Origin: Streptomyces sp. Y2F8-2
GTDB taxonomy: Bacteria > Actinomycetota > Actinomycetes > Streptomycetales > Streptomycetaceae
Assembly (NCBI RefSeq): GCF_014905555.1
Contig: NZ_BNGS01000015.1
Coordinates: forward strand, 62,001-126,000
Direction: 5' to 3'
DNA length: 64,000 nt
Under the pieces are notes generated by a model, which saw only the letters and a list, made by a program, of their open reading frames with translations, did no database searches and was not told the origin of the DNA. Below, piece after piece: positions 1 to 7,776 of the stretch (position 1 is the first letter of the stretch; each line of letters begins with the position of its first letter). The position numbers were made by a program, and so were the translations under genes.

Positions 1-103
1 GGCTGACGGACACGCCAAAGACGACAGCCGGCGGGGCGCCGGCCCGACCGGCCGGGGTCCAACCGCCCCTGCCCGCGTAGCCGAGTCGGCGCACGCGGGT
101 GGC

Positions 104-151
104 CACCCTCTCCTTATTAGATAGACTGACCTACCTAATAAGGAGAGGGTG
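104..151. promoter_or_regulatory. Perfect 17-bp inverted repeat covering the tetR leader and SD
   Basis: CACCCTCTCCTTATTAG (104-120) is the exact reverse complement of 135-151, with a 14-base spacer holding the TetR-operator-like core ATAGACTGACCTAC. The right arm contains the Shine-Dalgarno AGGAG (141-145), ten bases before the ATG at 156. It is probably the autoregulatory operator of the TetR gene; if transcription starts upstream of 104, the mRNA hairpin would also bury the ribosome binding site. The repeat is seen directly; the regulatory role is inferred. Confidence 0.8.
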
Positions 152-155
152 TGTG

Positions 156-764
156 ATGAGCGAGACCGGAACGGCGGCAGAGCGCCCCGGCAGGCGGCGG
201 GGGGCCGCGCGCGAGAAGCTGCTCGCTGCCGCGGCGCGCCGCTTCTATGCGGACGGTGTGGCGGCGACAGGGATCGACACGATCACCGCCGAGGCGGGCG
301 TGGCGAAGATGAGCCTGTACAACAACTTCTCCTCCAAGGCCGATCTGGTGATGGCCTACCTCGATGCACGGCACGAGGAGTGGTTGGGTCTGTACCGGCG
401 GAGGCTGGAGGAGGCCCAGGACGGTCGCGGCGGCGTGCTGGCCGTTTTCGACGCGTACGCCGATCACGCGGCCTTCGCCTACGAGCGCGGTTTCCGGGGC
501 TGTGGCCTGCTGAACGCGGCCGCCGAGCTGCCCGCCGGGGATGAGGGCCGGGACGTGGTGCGGCGGCACAAGGAGGAGGTCGAGGATCTGCTCGCCGGGC
601 ATCTTGAGGAGCTGCTGCCCGGACGGCCGGAGGAGGCACGCGCGGTGGCGGAGCATCTGTCGTTCCTGCTGGAAGGCGCGATGGCACGCGCCGGCCTGGA
701 GGGCGCGGGTACGCGTCTGGAGCATGCCCGGGCGATGGCGGCCGACCTGCTGGACCGGCTGTGA
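156..764 (+). CDS. TetR/AcrR family transcriptional regulator
   Basis: DNA-binding repressor of about 202 residues. The N-terminal third has the TetR helix-turn-helix: an AREKLLAAAARRFYADG-type helix, then GIDTITAEAGVAKMSLYNNF and the typical 'SKADLVMAYL' end. The rest is an alpha-helical ligand domain. ATG 156 is chosen because AGGAG lies ten bases upstream; an earlier in-frame ATG at 99 has no such site and would run through the operator. The stop overlaps the start of the exporter gene (GTGA), so the two are almost certainly co-transcribed and the regulator probably controls itself and that exporter through the repeat just upstream. The ligand is unknown. Confidence 0.93.
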   Translation: MSETGTAAERPGRRRGAAREKLLAAAARRFYADGVAATGIDTITAEAGVAKMSLYNNFSSKADLVMAYLDARHEEWLGLYRRRLEEAQDGRGGVLAVFDAYADHAAFAYERGFRGCGLLNAAAELPAGDEGRDVVRRHKEEVEDLLAGHLEELLPGRPEEARAVAEHLSFLLEGAMARAGLEGAGTRLEHARAMAADLLDRL

Positions 765-1783
765 CGCGGCCCGCAGGACACGCGGCAGACTCGGTCGGCG
801 TGGGCGCGACGTGCGTGCTGATGGCGTCGGTGCTGTGGGGTACCACGGGCACCGCCGCGACCTTCGCCCCAGGGGTGGGACCGCTCGCGATCGGGGCTGT
901 CGCCATGGGGCTGGGCGGGCTGCTCCAGGCACTCATCGCCGCCCCCCGCATTCGCCGGGAGGCCCCTCGGCTGCGCGCGCACAAAGGTGTGGTGGTGCTC
1001 GGTGCAGTGTCGGTGGGGGCCTACCCTCTGGCCTTCTACACCTCCATGCACCTGGCCGGGGTCGCCGCCGGCACCGTGGTGTCGATCGGCTCGGCCCCGC
1101 TGGCCTCGGCCCTGATCGAGCGCGTCGTCGACGGGCGCCGCCTCACGCACCGCTGGATGACCGGCGCCGCTCTGGGCCTGTCCGGGACGGTGCTGCTGTG
1201 CACAGCCGAAGCTGCCGGCGCTCACTCCGGGTCCGGCGCACGCTCCGCAGGGGAGACCGTGCTCGGGGTGGGACTCGGCCTGGTCGCCGGGCTCACCTAC
1301 GCCCTGTACTCCTGGGCGGCTCACCGCCTGATCAGCCGCGGTGTCACCTCCGGCGCGGCCATGGGAACCGTTTTCGGGCTGGGCGGGCTGCTGCTGATGC
1401 CGGTGCTGCTGGCCACCGGCGCCCCGCTCCTTGCCTCCTGGTCGAACGCGGCCGTCGGCGCCTACATGGCCCTGGTGCCCATGTTCCTCGGGTACTTCCT
1501 GTTCGGCTGGGGCCTGGCGCACGTTCCGGCGAGCACCGCGACCACCCTCTCCCTGCTCGAACCCGCTGTCGCGGCCGTCCTGGCCGTACTCGTCGTCGGT
1601 GAACGTCTGCCCCCTGTGGGGTGGGCCGGCATCACCTTGGTCGTCGGCTGCCTGGCCGTGCTCACCACGCCGACCCGGACGACTCATCGACCGCGTGGGC
1701 TCACGACGGACCAGAGCACCGGCGCAGAGGTATCCGGCGTGGCCGACCCCGGCCACGGCCCGGAGAAGGTGGTCACCGGCTGA
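761..1783 (+). CDS. EamA/DMT-family transporter
   Basis: Integral membrane protein of 340 residues with about ten hydrophobic helices arranged as two EamA repeats, the drug/metabolite transporter fold. The first repeat begins CVLMASVLWGTTGTAATF and the second VLGVGLGLVAGLTYALYSWA; the C-terminal helices include 'LSLLEPAVAAVLAVLVVGE', a very typical EamA signature. The GTG start overlaps the TGA of the TetR gene by four bases, giving translational coupling. It probably exports a small molecule sensed by that regulator; the substrate cannot be read from sequence. The last 30 or so residues are a hydrophilic tail. Confidence 0.92.
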   Translation: MTRPAGHAADSVGVGATCVLMASVLWGTTGTAATFAPGVGPLAIGAVAMGLGGLLQALIAAPRIRREAPRLRAHKGVVVLGAVSVGAYPLAFYTSMHLAGVAAGTVVSIGSAPLASALIERVVDGRRLTHRWMTGAALGLSGTVLLCTAEAAGAHSGSGARSAGETVLGVGLGLVAGLTYALYSWAAHRLISRGVTSGAAMGTVFGLGGLLLMPVLLATGAPLLASWSNAAVGAYMALVPMFLGYFLFGWGLAHVPASTATTLSLLEPAVAAVLAVLVVGERLPPVGWAGITLVVGCLAVLTTPTRTTHRPRGLTTDQSTGAEVSGVADPGHGPEKVVTG

Positions 1784-2199
1784 ACTACACCGCCGTGCGC
1801 GACGTCCGAACCGCCCCGCACCGCGTCGAGGCGGTTCACGGCGGCGGATCGGAAGTGCACGGCGAATGGGCGGTCCCGCTTGGGCGGTTCGAGTGGGCCG
1901 TCAGAAGTGGTGGGGCTGCGCCAGGTCCACGCGCACCACCTGCTGGCGATCACCCTCGCCGCGCTGCGCTATGCCGGCGCCGACGCCCCGACCTTCCCCG
2001 GCCCGGTCGGCAAGCGCGGCGCCGAACTCCTCTACCGCGTCGGCGACCTGAGCACTGCGCACGCCACCGGCCCCCCGCCGCGGCCGGCACCACCGACCTG
2101 GACCGACCGCACCGGTCGGGCGCACCGAGCGACCGCCATGCCGCCCGTCACTGGTGGCATCGGCAACGAGGAGGACCTGAGCAAGGTCGAAGGACAAGC
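1784..2199. other. Intergenic stretch with a possible gene remnant
   Basis: A short plus-strand reading frame around 1911-2060 (GLRQVHAHHLLAITLAALRY... ending in 'AELLYRVGDL') looks protein-like, but it has no convincing start or SD and its C-terminal continuation is low complexity. I do not recognise the family. It may be a truncated gene. Nothing else is evident between the exporter and the deacetylase. Confidence 0.35.
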
Positions 2200-3141
2200 T
2201 CAGGCCGGGAAGCCGTAGTTGTAGCCCTGAGCGTCCAGCTGGTCGAGGAGTCGGGCGAGCGCCTGCACCGTCTGCGAACGGTCACCTCCGCCATCGTGCA
2301 TGAGGATGATCGCGCCGGGGCGCAGGTCGTGGTTGATGTTGCGCAGGATGCCGTCCACACCCGGGCGCCGCCAGTCGTTGGCGTCGTCGCTCCAGCCGAG
2401 CGGCTGCAGGTGGTTGGCGCCGGCTATCGCCCGGATCGTCGGGCTCCAGTCGCCGCCGGGTGCCCGGTAGTACATCAGCTTCGCGCCGTTTCCCGCGGCG
2501 TTGGTTATCTCGCGCTTGGCGTCCACGATCTCGTGGATGTTGTACTCGACCGGCTTGCGGCTCTGCTGCTCGTCATGGTGGACGGAGTGGTCGCACAGCC
2601 GGTTCCCAGCCGCGACGATCGCCTTGGTCAGGTGCGGGTGGCGCTGGGCGAGCGGCCCGATCTCGCAGAAGGTGGCCTTCGCGTGGTGCTGGGCGAGGAG
2701 CGCCAGCACCTGCGGGGTCCACCGCGGGTCCGGGCCGTCGTCGAAGGTGAGCGCTACGGACTTGCCGCTGCCCTCCACCCCGTGGCCGACCACCACGTCG
2801 GAGCCCGTCGGGGTGCTCGGCAGTCGCCCGAAGGCATTCGCCGAGCCGGACTGCGAAGCGGGCCCGGACGGATTCGCGGTGGCGCTTCCGTTGCGGCCGG
2901 GCTGCGTTCCTCCTGCCGCGCGGCCGGATGCCGACGCGGACGGGGAGGCGGACGAGGGCGACGGCGCCTTGGTCGACGAGTGCGCCCTGGGAGAGGAGGG
3001 CTTCGTCGAGGGAGTCATGCTGCTGGGAGAGCTCTGAGGTGTGTGCCCGCCGGCGTGCGGCCCGCACGCCGTGAGCACGGTTCCCGCGATCGCCGCCGTG
3101 AGGGCGGCTGCCGTCGCCCCTTTGAGTCTGGCCAATGCCAC
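2200..3141 (-). CDS. Lipoprotein polysaccharide deacetylase (NodB domain)
   Basis: Predicted secreted lipoprotein of 313 residues that removes acetyl groups from a wall or surface glycan. The start is the GTG at 3141, preceded by AGGAGGAAGATCT. A lipobox LTAC places the lipid-anchored Cys at residue 26, followed by a roughly 90-residue Ser/Pro/Thr-rich spacer. The CE4 catalytic domain has every canonical motif: TFDDGPDP (Asp134 base, Asp135 metal), H185-S-V-H-H189 zinc ligands in 'CDHSVHHDE', RAPGGDWSP, and the late 'ILMHDGG' His. It stands alone on the minus strand. A second NodB protein lies at 34432 and lacks one metal-binding Asp. Confidence 0.93.
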   Translation of the reverse strand: MALARLKGATAAALTAAIAGTVLTACGPHAGGHTPQSSPSSMTPSTKPSSPRAHSSTKAPSPSSASPSASASGRAAGGTQPGRNGSATANPSGPASQSGSANAFGRLPSTPTGSDVVVGHGVEGSGKSVALTFDDGPDPRWTPQVLALLAQHHAKATFCEIGPLAQRHPHLTKAIVAAGNRLCDHSVHHDEQQSRKPVEYNIHEIVDAKREITNAAGNGAKLMYYRAPGGDWSPTIRAIAGANHLQPLGWSDDANDWRRPGVDGILRNINHDLRPGAIILMHDGGGDRSQTVQALARLLDQLDAQGYNYGFPA

Positions 3142-3671
3142 AGATCTTCCTCCTGGGCACCACTCGGTGCCCGAATCGGTGCTGGTACTGGCCACGCAGA
3201 CGCGCGCAGGGCTGAACATGGGCGCGCCGCCGGGCCGACGGCACGGCGACGTCCAGAGTCAGGGTCCGCTGGAGATCTGCGTCCCTGCGCATCAGTGCCC
3301 AGGGGTTACCGGTCGCTCCGAGCGCTCCGGGGGTCGGTCACGGGGCGGGCGGGCTCCATCGCCCGGCCGCGGACCCCCTGGTCTCGATGACGGTGGCCAG
3401 TACATCCGTTTTATGCCTGATGTCCGACCACGTTAAAGGACTCGGTCGCCTTGCTTAACAATTCCAATGCGTGATGAATGTCGCATTGCTTCCTGAGGTG
3501 AGGGGCGTGAGGTGAAAACAAAGCCGCCCGCTCATCAATCGGTGCGGCCGGTGGCGTGATCACCGGCAGAGGGTCAATGGGATCATTTCTCGGCTCCATC
3601 ACTGACTGTGAGGGCGCAAGCTGCCCGAACGTTTTCGGCCCCAGGAAGACCGTCCACAAGCGTCACCTGCT
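3142..3671. other. Intergenic region upstream of the deacetylase
   Basis: About 500 bases without a supported gene. The first part is the deacetylase promoter side; 3400-3560 is noticeably less G+C rich than its surroundings (AATTCCAATG-type stretches). No hairpin or RNA gene could be supported. The 3' end runs into the transposase scar. Confidence 0.5.
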
Positions 3672-3800
3672 GTTGAGCGGTCGTTCAACGAGATCAAGCA
3701 GTTCAGAGCCGTACCCACCCGCTACGACAAGCGCGGATACGTCTTCCTCGGCACCGTCACAGCTGTCGCACTCTCAACTGGCTCCGCTCGTGATCGAGGA
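3672..3800 (+). pseudogene. IS5-type transposase C-terminal fragment
   Basis: Reading from 3675, the translation ERSFNEIKQFRAVPTRYDKR followed by GYVFLGTVT is the conserved C-terminal signature of IS5-group DDE transposases: the catalytic E in 'VERSF' and the 'RYDKRGY' box. The rest of the element is missing on both sides, and the frame drifts into unrelated sequence after about 3770. No terminal inverted repeats are visible. It is a deletion scar, next to two other broken genes. Confidence 0.85.
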
Positions 3801-4060
3801 GGCAAGGCACTGGGCGTCCCGGTATTTATCCCGGACCTCGGGGCGTTGCTGAAAGCCGGCTGACTTATATGTGGCGACGGCGCCGACATTGGAGCTCGGG
3901 GTACAGACGATCGCGCTCGACGAGCCCAGCCCCCGGAGTACGGCCGCCGCGGCGACGGTGATCGCCTTGCCATAGCCGTGACCGCGATGTACCGGGTGCA
4001 CGCCCAACGGTTCGAGCAACCCGGGCCTACCCGGACCGGCCGAGCCTCGTCGATGCGGCC
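3774..4060 (-). pseudogene. GNAT acetyltransferase, C-terminal fragment
   Basis: The minus-strand frame reads LLEPLGVHPVHRGHGYGKA, then a helix and SNVGAVATYKSAGFQQRPEV. These are acetyl-CoA-binding motif A (R-G-H-G-Y-G) and motif B (N..A...Y..AGF) of a Gcn5-type acetyltransferase. Everything N-terminal to motif A is absent; the sequence upstream becomes P450 leader sequence. The natural stop is also lost and the frame reads on into the transposase scar. It is a non-functional remnant. Confidence 0.8.
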
Positions 4061-4118
4061 GCCCACTCGCTCGCGCTCCAGCGCTGAGCCGCGCAGGAAG
4101 CCCCCCACAGGAGGAGAC

Positions 4119-5119
4119 ATGACCACCTCACTCGAAACCGGCCAGGCGCCGACAGGCATCCCTGACTTTCCCGAACCCAGTTCCGACCGCTGCCCGTTCG
4201 ACCTCTCTCCGGAGATGCGCCACCTGACCGTGTTCGGCCCGGTCTTCCGGGTCCGGACCTGGGACGGCAAGACCCCGTGGGTGGTGACCAACCACGCCGA
4301 GCAGAAGGCACTGCTCTCCGACAACCGGCTGAGCGTGGACTTCGTCGCGCCCAACTTCCCCAGCCCGGTCGCCCACCACGGCGGAGGAGAGAGCGAGGCA
4401 GGGGCCTACGGCGAAGGCGCGGAGGTCGGTGACAGCCACGGCGTCACCGACCTGAGCTTCGTCGGAATGGACGACCCGGAGCACGCCCGGCTGCGCCGGA
4501 TGGTCAGCGGCGCCTTCACCATCAAGCGGGTCGAGGCCATGCGCCCCGCCGTGCAGAGGATGGTGGACGGCTTCATCGACCGCCTGCTGGACGGACCGGC
4601 ATGGGCGTCCTGCTGCTGCTCGGCGGCCACGAGACCACCGCCAACATGATCACCCTGGGCACCCTGCTGCTGCTCCGGCATCCGGAGCAGGCCGCCCGCG
4701 TCCGTGAGGCGGAGGACCCCAAGGTCGTCGTCGACGCGGTCGAGGAGCTGCTGCGCTTCCTGACCATCGCCCACCTCGGGCGCCGCCGCACCGCGCTGGA
4801 GGACATCGAGATCGCCGGGCAGACCATCCGCAAGGGCGAGGGCGTCATCATGCTCGGCGAACTGGCGAACCGGGACCCCTCCGTCTTCCCCGACCCGGAC
4901 CGACTGGACATCACCCGCGACGCCCGCCGACACCAGGCCTTCGGCTCAGGCACCCACCACTGCATCGGTCAGCCGCTGGCCCGGATGGAACTTCAGGTGA
5001 TCTACCCGACTCTGCTGCGCCGCATCCCGACTCTCCGGCCGGCGACCGAGCTGGACCAAGTCCCGTTCAAGTACGACGCCGTGATCTACGGCGCCCACGA
5101 ACTCCACGTCACCTGGTGA
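4119..5119 (+). pseudogene. Cytochrome P450 with internal deletion and frameshift
   Basis: The 5' part starts at ATG 4119 after AGGAGGAGAC and encodes a normal bacterial P450 N-terminus (TGIPDFPEP..., then 'DDPEHARLRRMV', the C-helix region). Near 4597 the frame is broken and roughly 70-100 residues (helices E to H) are missing. The downstream frame from 4601 has the I-helix GGHETTANM, the K-helix E-x-x-R (EELLR), and the heme loop FGSGTHHCIGQPLAR with the Cys ligand. It resembles actinobacterial CYP105-like enzymes. No ferredoxin gene follows. The two halves cannot make one protein without frame correction, and even then would lack a structural block, so it is almost surely inactive. Confidence 0.88.
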
Positions 5120-5193
5120 CCGGGGAGGTCTGAGAACTTTCGGCCGACCAGGACCGAAGTCCTGGCCGCCCTCGGTCTGCGACGATGGGCTGC

Positions 5194-5526
5194 ATGGACG
5201 AGGAAGTCATTCCCATTCTTCATGTCGGGGACGCCGCGGCCGCGGTTCGGTGGTACGAGCGACTGGGCTTCGTCAAGCAGTGGGAGCACCGCTTCGAACC
5301 GCGTCTTCCCGCGTTCGTCGAAGTCGCCCGGGGCAGGGTGCGGTTGTTCTTGTCGGAGCACCAGGGCGATGCCCGCCCCGACACGTTGGTCTACCTCCGT
5401 GTTCGTGATGTCGATGCCATTGCTTCCGAGTTCGGTGTGCAGGTGAAGGACGCTCCCTGGGGGCGTGAGATCGAGCTGCGCGATCCGGACGGCAACCGGC
5501 TTCGGATCGGCACGCCGACGGAATGA
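5194..5526 (+). CDS. VOC-superfamily protein (glyoxalase/bleomycin resistance-like)
   Basis: Small protein of about 110 residues with one vicinal-oxygen-chelate module pattern: EVIPILHVGDAAAAVRWYER, a central 'GRVRLFLSEH' strand, and the closing 'IELRDPDGNRLRIG' that is diagnostic of the family. Members of this length act as dimers in antibiotic binding or small dioxygenase/isomerase reactions; the substrate is not predictable. ATG 5194 is preferred because the protein then begins with the conserved first strand; ATG 5185 is in frame too, and neither has a strong SD. Confidence 0.85.
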   Translation: MDEEVIPILHVGDAAAAVRWYERLGFVKQWEHRFEPRLPAFVEVARGRVRLFLSEHQGDARPDTLVYLRVRDVDAIASEFGVQVKDAPWGREIELRDPDGNRLRIGTPTE

Positions 5527-6434
5527 ACACTCGTCCGCGCTGTGAACTCCATCAGCGCGGCGACATCTTCCGACGAGAGTCACCACCGAAGACGCCTCCG
5601 CCATGTCCGCGGAGTGCGCCCTGGCCGAGCGTCCAGGCTACGAGGACCTTCACCCTGCGGGACGGCGGTCATCCCCGTGACGGCCATCTGGCTCTTCCAC
5701 ACGGGCACCCCGATCACGGTTACGTGCCGCTCGTGACAACGGGCGACCGGCCGGCTGACGCAGCCTATTGACGCGACGTCACTAGATGGCCGCGGTGTTG
5801 CAGTCGACGACCGGGCGCAGGCCGCACCAGGCTTCGGGAGTGTGGGCCTCGGCCGTCGGCCGGGTGCTCGCAGTGACAACAAACACCCAGGTGGAGATCC
5901 GCGACGGCTCGCATTGGATCGCGGTTTCCGCCTGAAGCCGCGTCCGGCCGTGACCGGCCTGGTGATACCGAGCCCCGGATCAACCGGAGCCTTTGGTGTC
6001 CCGGGAACGTATCGCAGCGAAGTACAGCAACCGCGTTCCCCGCTATCGCCCGGTCGCGTCGGACATTGCCGATCGCGGCGTATCTCTTCCCTGTCGAGGC
6101 GAGCCTCTGCGGTCGAGTGGCCCGTGCCGCCGAGGGTGTCGCCCGGCTCCGGCGGCAGTGACCAGGAAGCCTTTCGGCTGATGGTGAGTCAGGTAGGACC
6201 TGCGGAACCGTTCTGAGGGCCTTATTTCAGCGGTGTGTGCCGTGTCACGCATTTCAATGGCTTCCTGAGTTGTCTGCATCACAGCGTAAATGTCCATTTG
6301 GCGCCCATGCTCGAAACGGATGCCGGCTCCCGAAGTGGAGCTAATCGGCGAGTTCTTGGGCGCGCATTTCCAAAGTGACCCATGACACAGCACTCGTGAA
6401 ATTCCTCATTGTTCCCTCGGAAAGGTGCCGCATT
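5527..6434. other. Long intergenic region before the type III PKS
   Basis: About 900 bases with no supported gene. On the minus strand, 5787-5960 gives a short frame ending in 'WCGLRPVVDCNTAAI' with spaced cysteines; it has no start and I do not call it. The last 200 bases before the PKS (6230-6430) are lower in G+C and probably carry its promoter. Confidence 0.5.
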
Positions 6435-7619
6435 ATGACCGCTTACGTCTGTCCTCCTGCCGTGATACACGGCGAGCACGCCGTGGAGACCAGCGAGATC
6501 GTGGCGGAGGTGCGCGGCCGGCACCCGCACGCGGCGTGGGCGCCGCGGATCGACGGCATCGCGGCCAGTACGGGCATCGAGACCCGCGGGTGGATGCTGC
6601 CCCTGGAGACCGCCGTCGCGCCCGGCAACGGCGGCGGTCTGCGGGCTGCCGGCATCGGGCCGGCCCGAGAGGCGCTTGCACGCGAGGGGTTCACTCAGCA
6701 GGACGTGGACCGCGTGATCGCCGCCCTAGAGGCGATACCCGCGCCGCAGACCGTCCAGGAGCGCACCGCGCCGGCCTGGGAGGCCGTGCAGTCCTACGGG
6801 GAGCGTGCGGCGCGCGGGGCCCTGCAGATCGCCGGGCTGGACGCCGCAGACATCGACTGCCTGATCACCAGTCATTCCACCACCCCGGCGCTGCCGGGTC
6901 TGGACATCGCCCTGGCCAACAGGCTTCCGCTCCGCAACGACGTGATGCTGCTGCCGGCCACACAGTGGGCCTGTATCGCGGGGACCCGCTCCCTGGCGCT
7001 GGCGGCGGATCTCGTGGCTGCGGACCCCGACCGGGTGGTCCTGGTCGTGATCGCGGAGGCCCTGAGCACGACCTACCAGCCCGCGGACGACACCCTCGAG
7101 TCCCTGATCGTCCGGTTGCTGTTTGCGGACACCGCAGTCGCGGCGGTGGTCACGGGCCGCCCGAGGCGCGAGTCGGTGCTGCGGCTGGACGCCGCCTGGC
7201 ACCACACCCTGCCCGGCACCCAGGGCCTGCACCGCCTGGACACGCGGGCGGACGGAACCCACTTCGTGATGGACCGGCGCGGGCCGCGCGCCGTACAGGA
7301 GACGGTCACCGCGATGTGGGAATGGCTGCGCGTCCGCTACCAGGACGACCCCGACGCGTGGCACCCCGATGTGCTGCTGGCGCACCCCGGCGGGACGAAG
7401 GTGCTGGAGTACATGGAGCAGACGATGCCCGACGCGTGGCCGTCGGGACTGCTGGACTACAGCCGGGACAGCTACACCAGCGGCAACCGTGGAGGCGCCG
7501 CCGTGTTCGACATCATGCGGCGGGCCCACGACGCCGGGCAGAAGCCGGGCAGTCGCGCCGTCCTGTACGCGGCGGCACCTGGCCTCACCGCCACCGCCCT
7601 GGAAGGGGAGTGGCTGTAG
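6435..7619 (+). CDS. Type III polyketide synthase (chalcone synthase-like)
   Basis: Homodimeric condensing enzyme of 394 residues that extends an acyl-CoA starter with malonyl-CoA without a carrier protein. The thiolase-fold triad is complete: Cys180 in TQWACIAGT (the family usually has G-C-A-A/G-G), His317 in 'LLAHPGGTKVLE', Asn351 in 'SYTSGNRGG'. ATG 6435 is chosen over 6375 because GGAAAGG precedes it and it matches the expected family start. No methyltransferase, P450 or oxygenase gene follows on the same strand, so it appears to be a single-gene unit. The residues around the catalytic Cys and Asn differ from the common GCxxG and GNMSS forms, so it may be an unusual subgroup. Confidence 0.9.
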   Translation: MTAYVCPPAVIHGEHAVETSEIVAEVRGRHPHAAWAPRIDGIAASTGIETRGWMLPLETAVAPGNGGGLRAAGIGPAREALAREGFTQQDVDRVIAALEAIPAPQTVQERTAPAWEAVQSYGERAARGALQIAGLDAADIDCLITSHSTTPALPGLDIALANRLPLRNDVMLLPATQWACIAGTRSLALAADLVAADPDRVVLVVIAEALSTTYQPADDTLESLIVRLLFADTAVAAVVTGRPRRESVLRLDAAWHHTLPGTQGLHRLDTRADGTHFVMDRRGPRAVQETVTAMWEWLRVRYQDDPDAWHPDVLLAHPGGTKVLEYMEQTMPDAWPSGLLDYSRDSYTSGNRGGAAVFDIMRRAHDAGQKPGSRAVLYAAAPGLTATALEGEWL

Positions 7620-7776
7620 TGCGCGCCCGCGCCATCCGTACCGGCAAACGAGCCGTCCGCGTCACCGGTGCCACTGAGGGACCGTCCGTACTGCCGATGG
7701 CGCCCGGTGACGAGTACGCCGGCCGTACCCTCGCCGCCCTCCCATTCGCCGGCCGCGCCTCCGCCCGGCAGCCGCA

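Noticed and set aside
5765..5983. Minus-strand short frames with several cysteines
   Set aside because: No start codon with SD, no signal peptide, and the cysteine-containing piece begins inside unrelated sequence.
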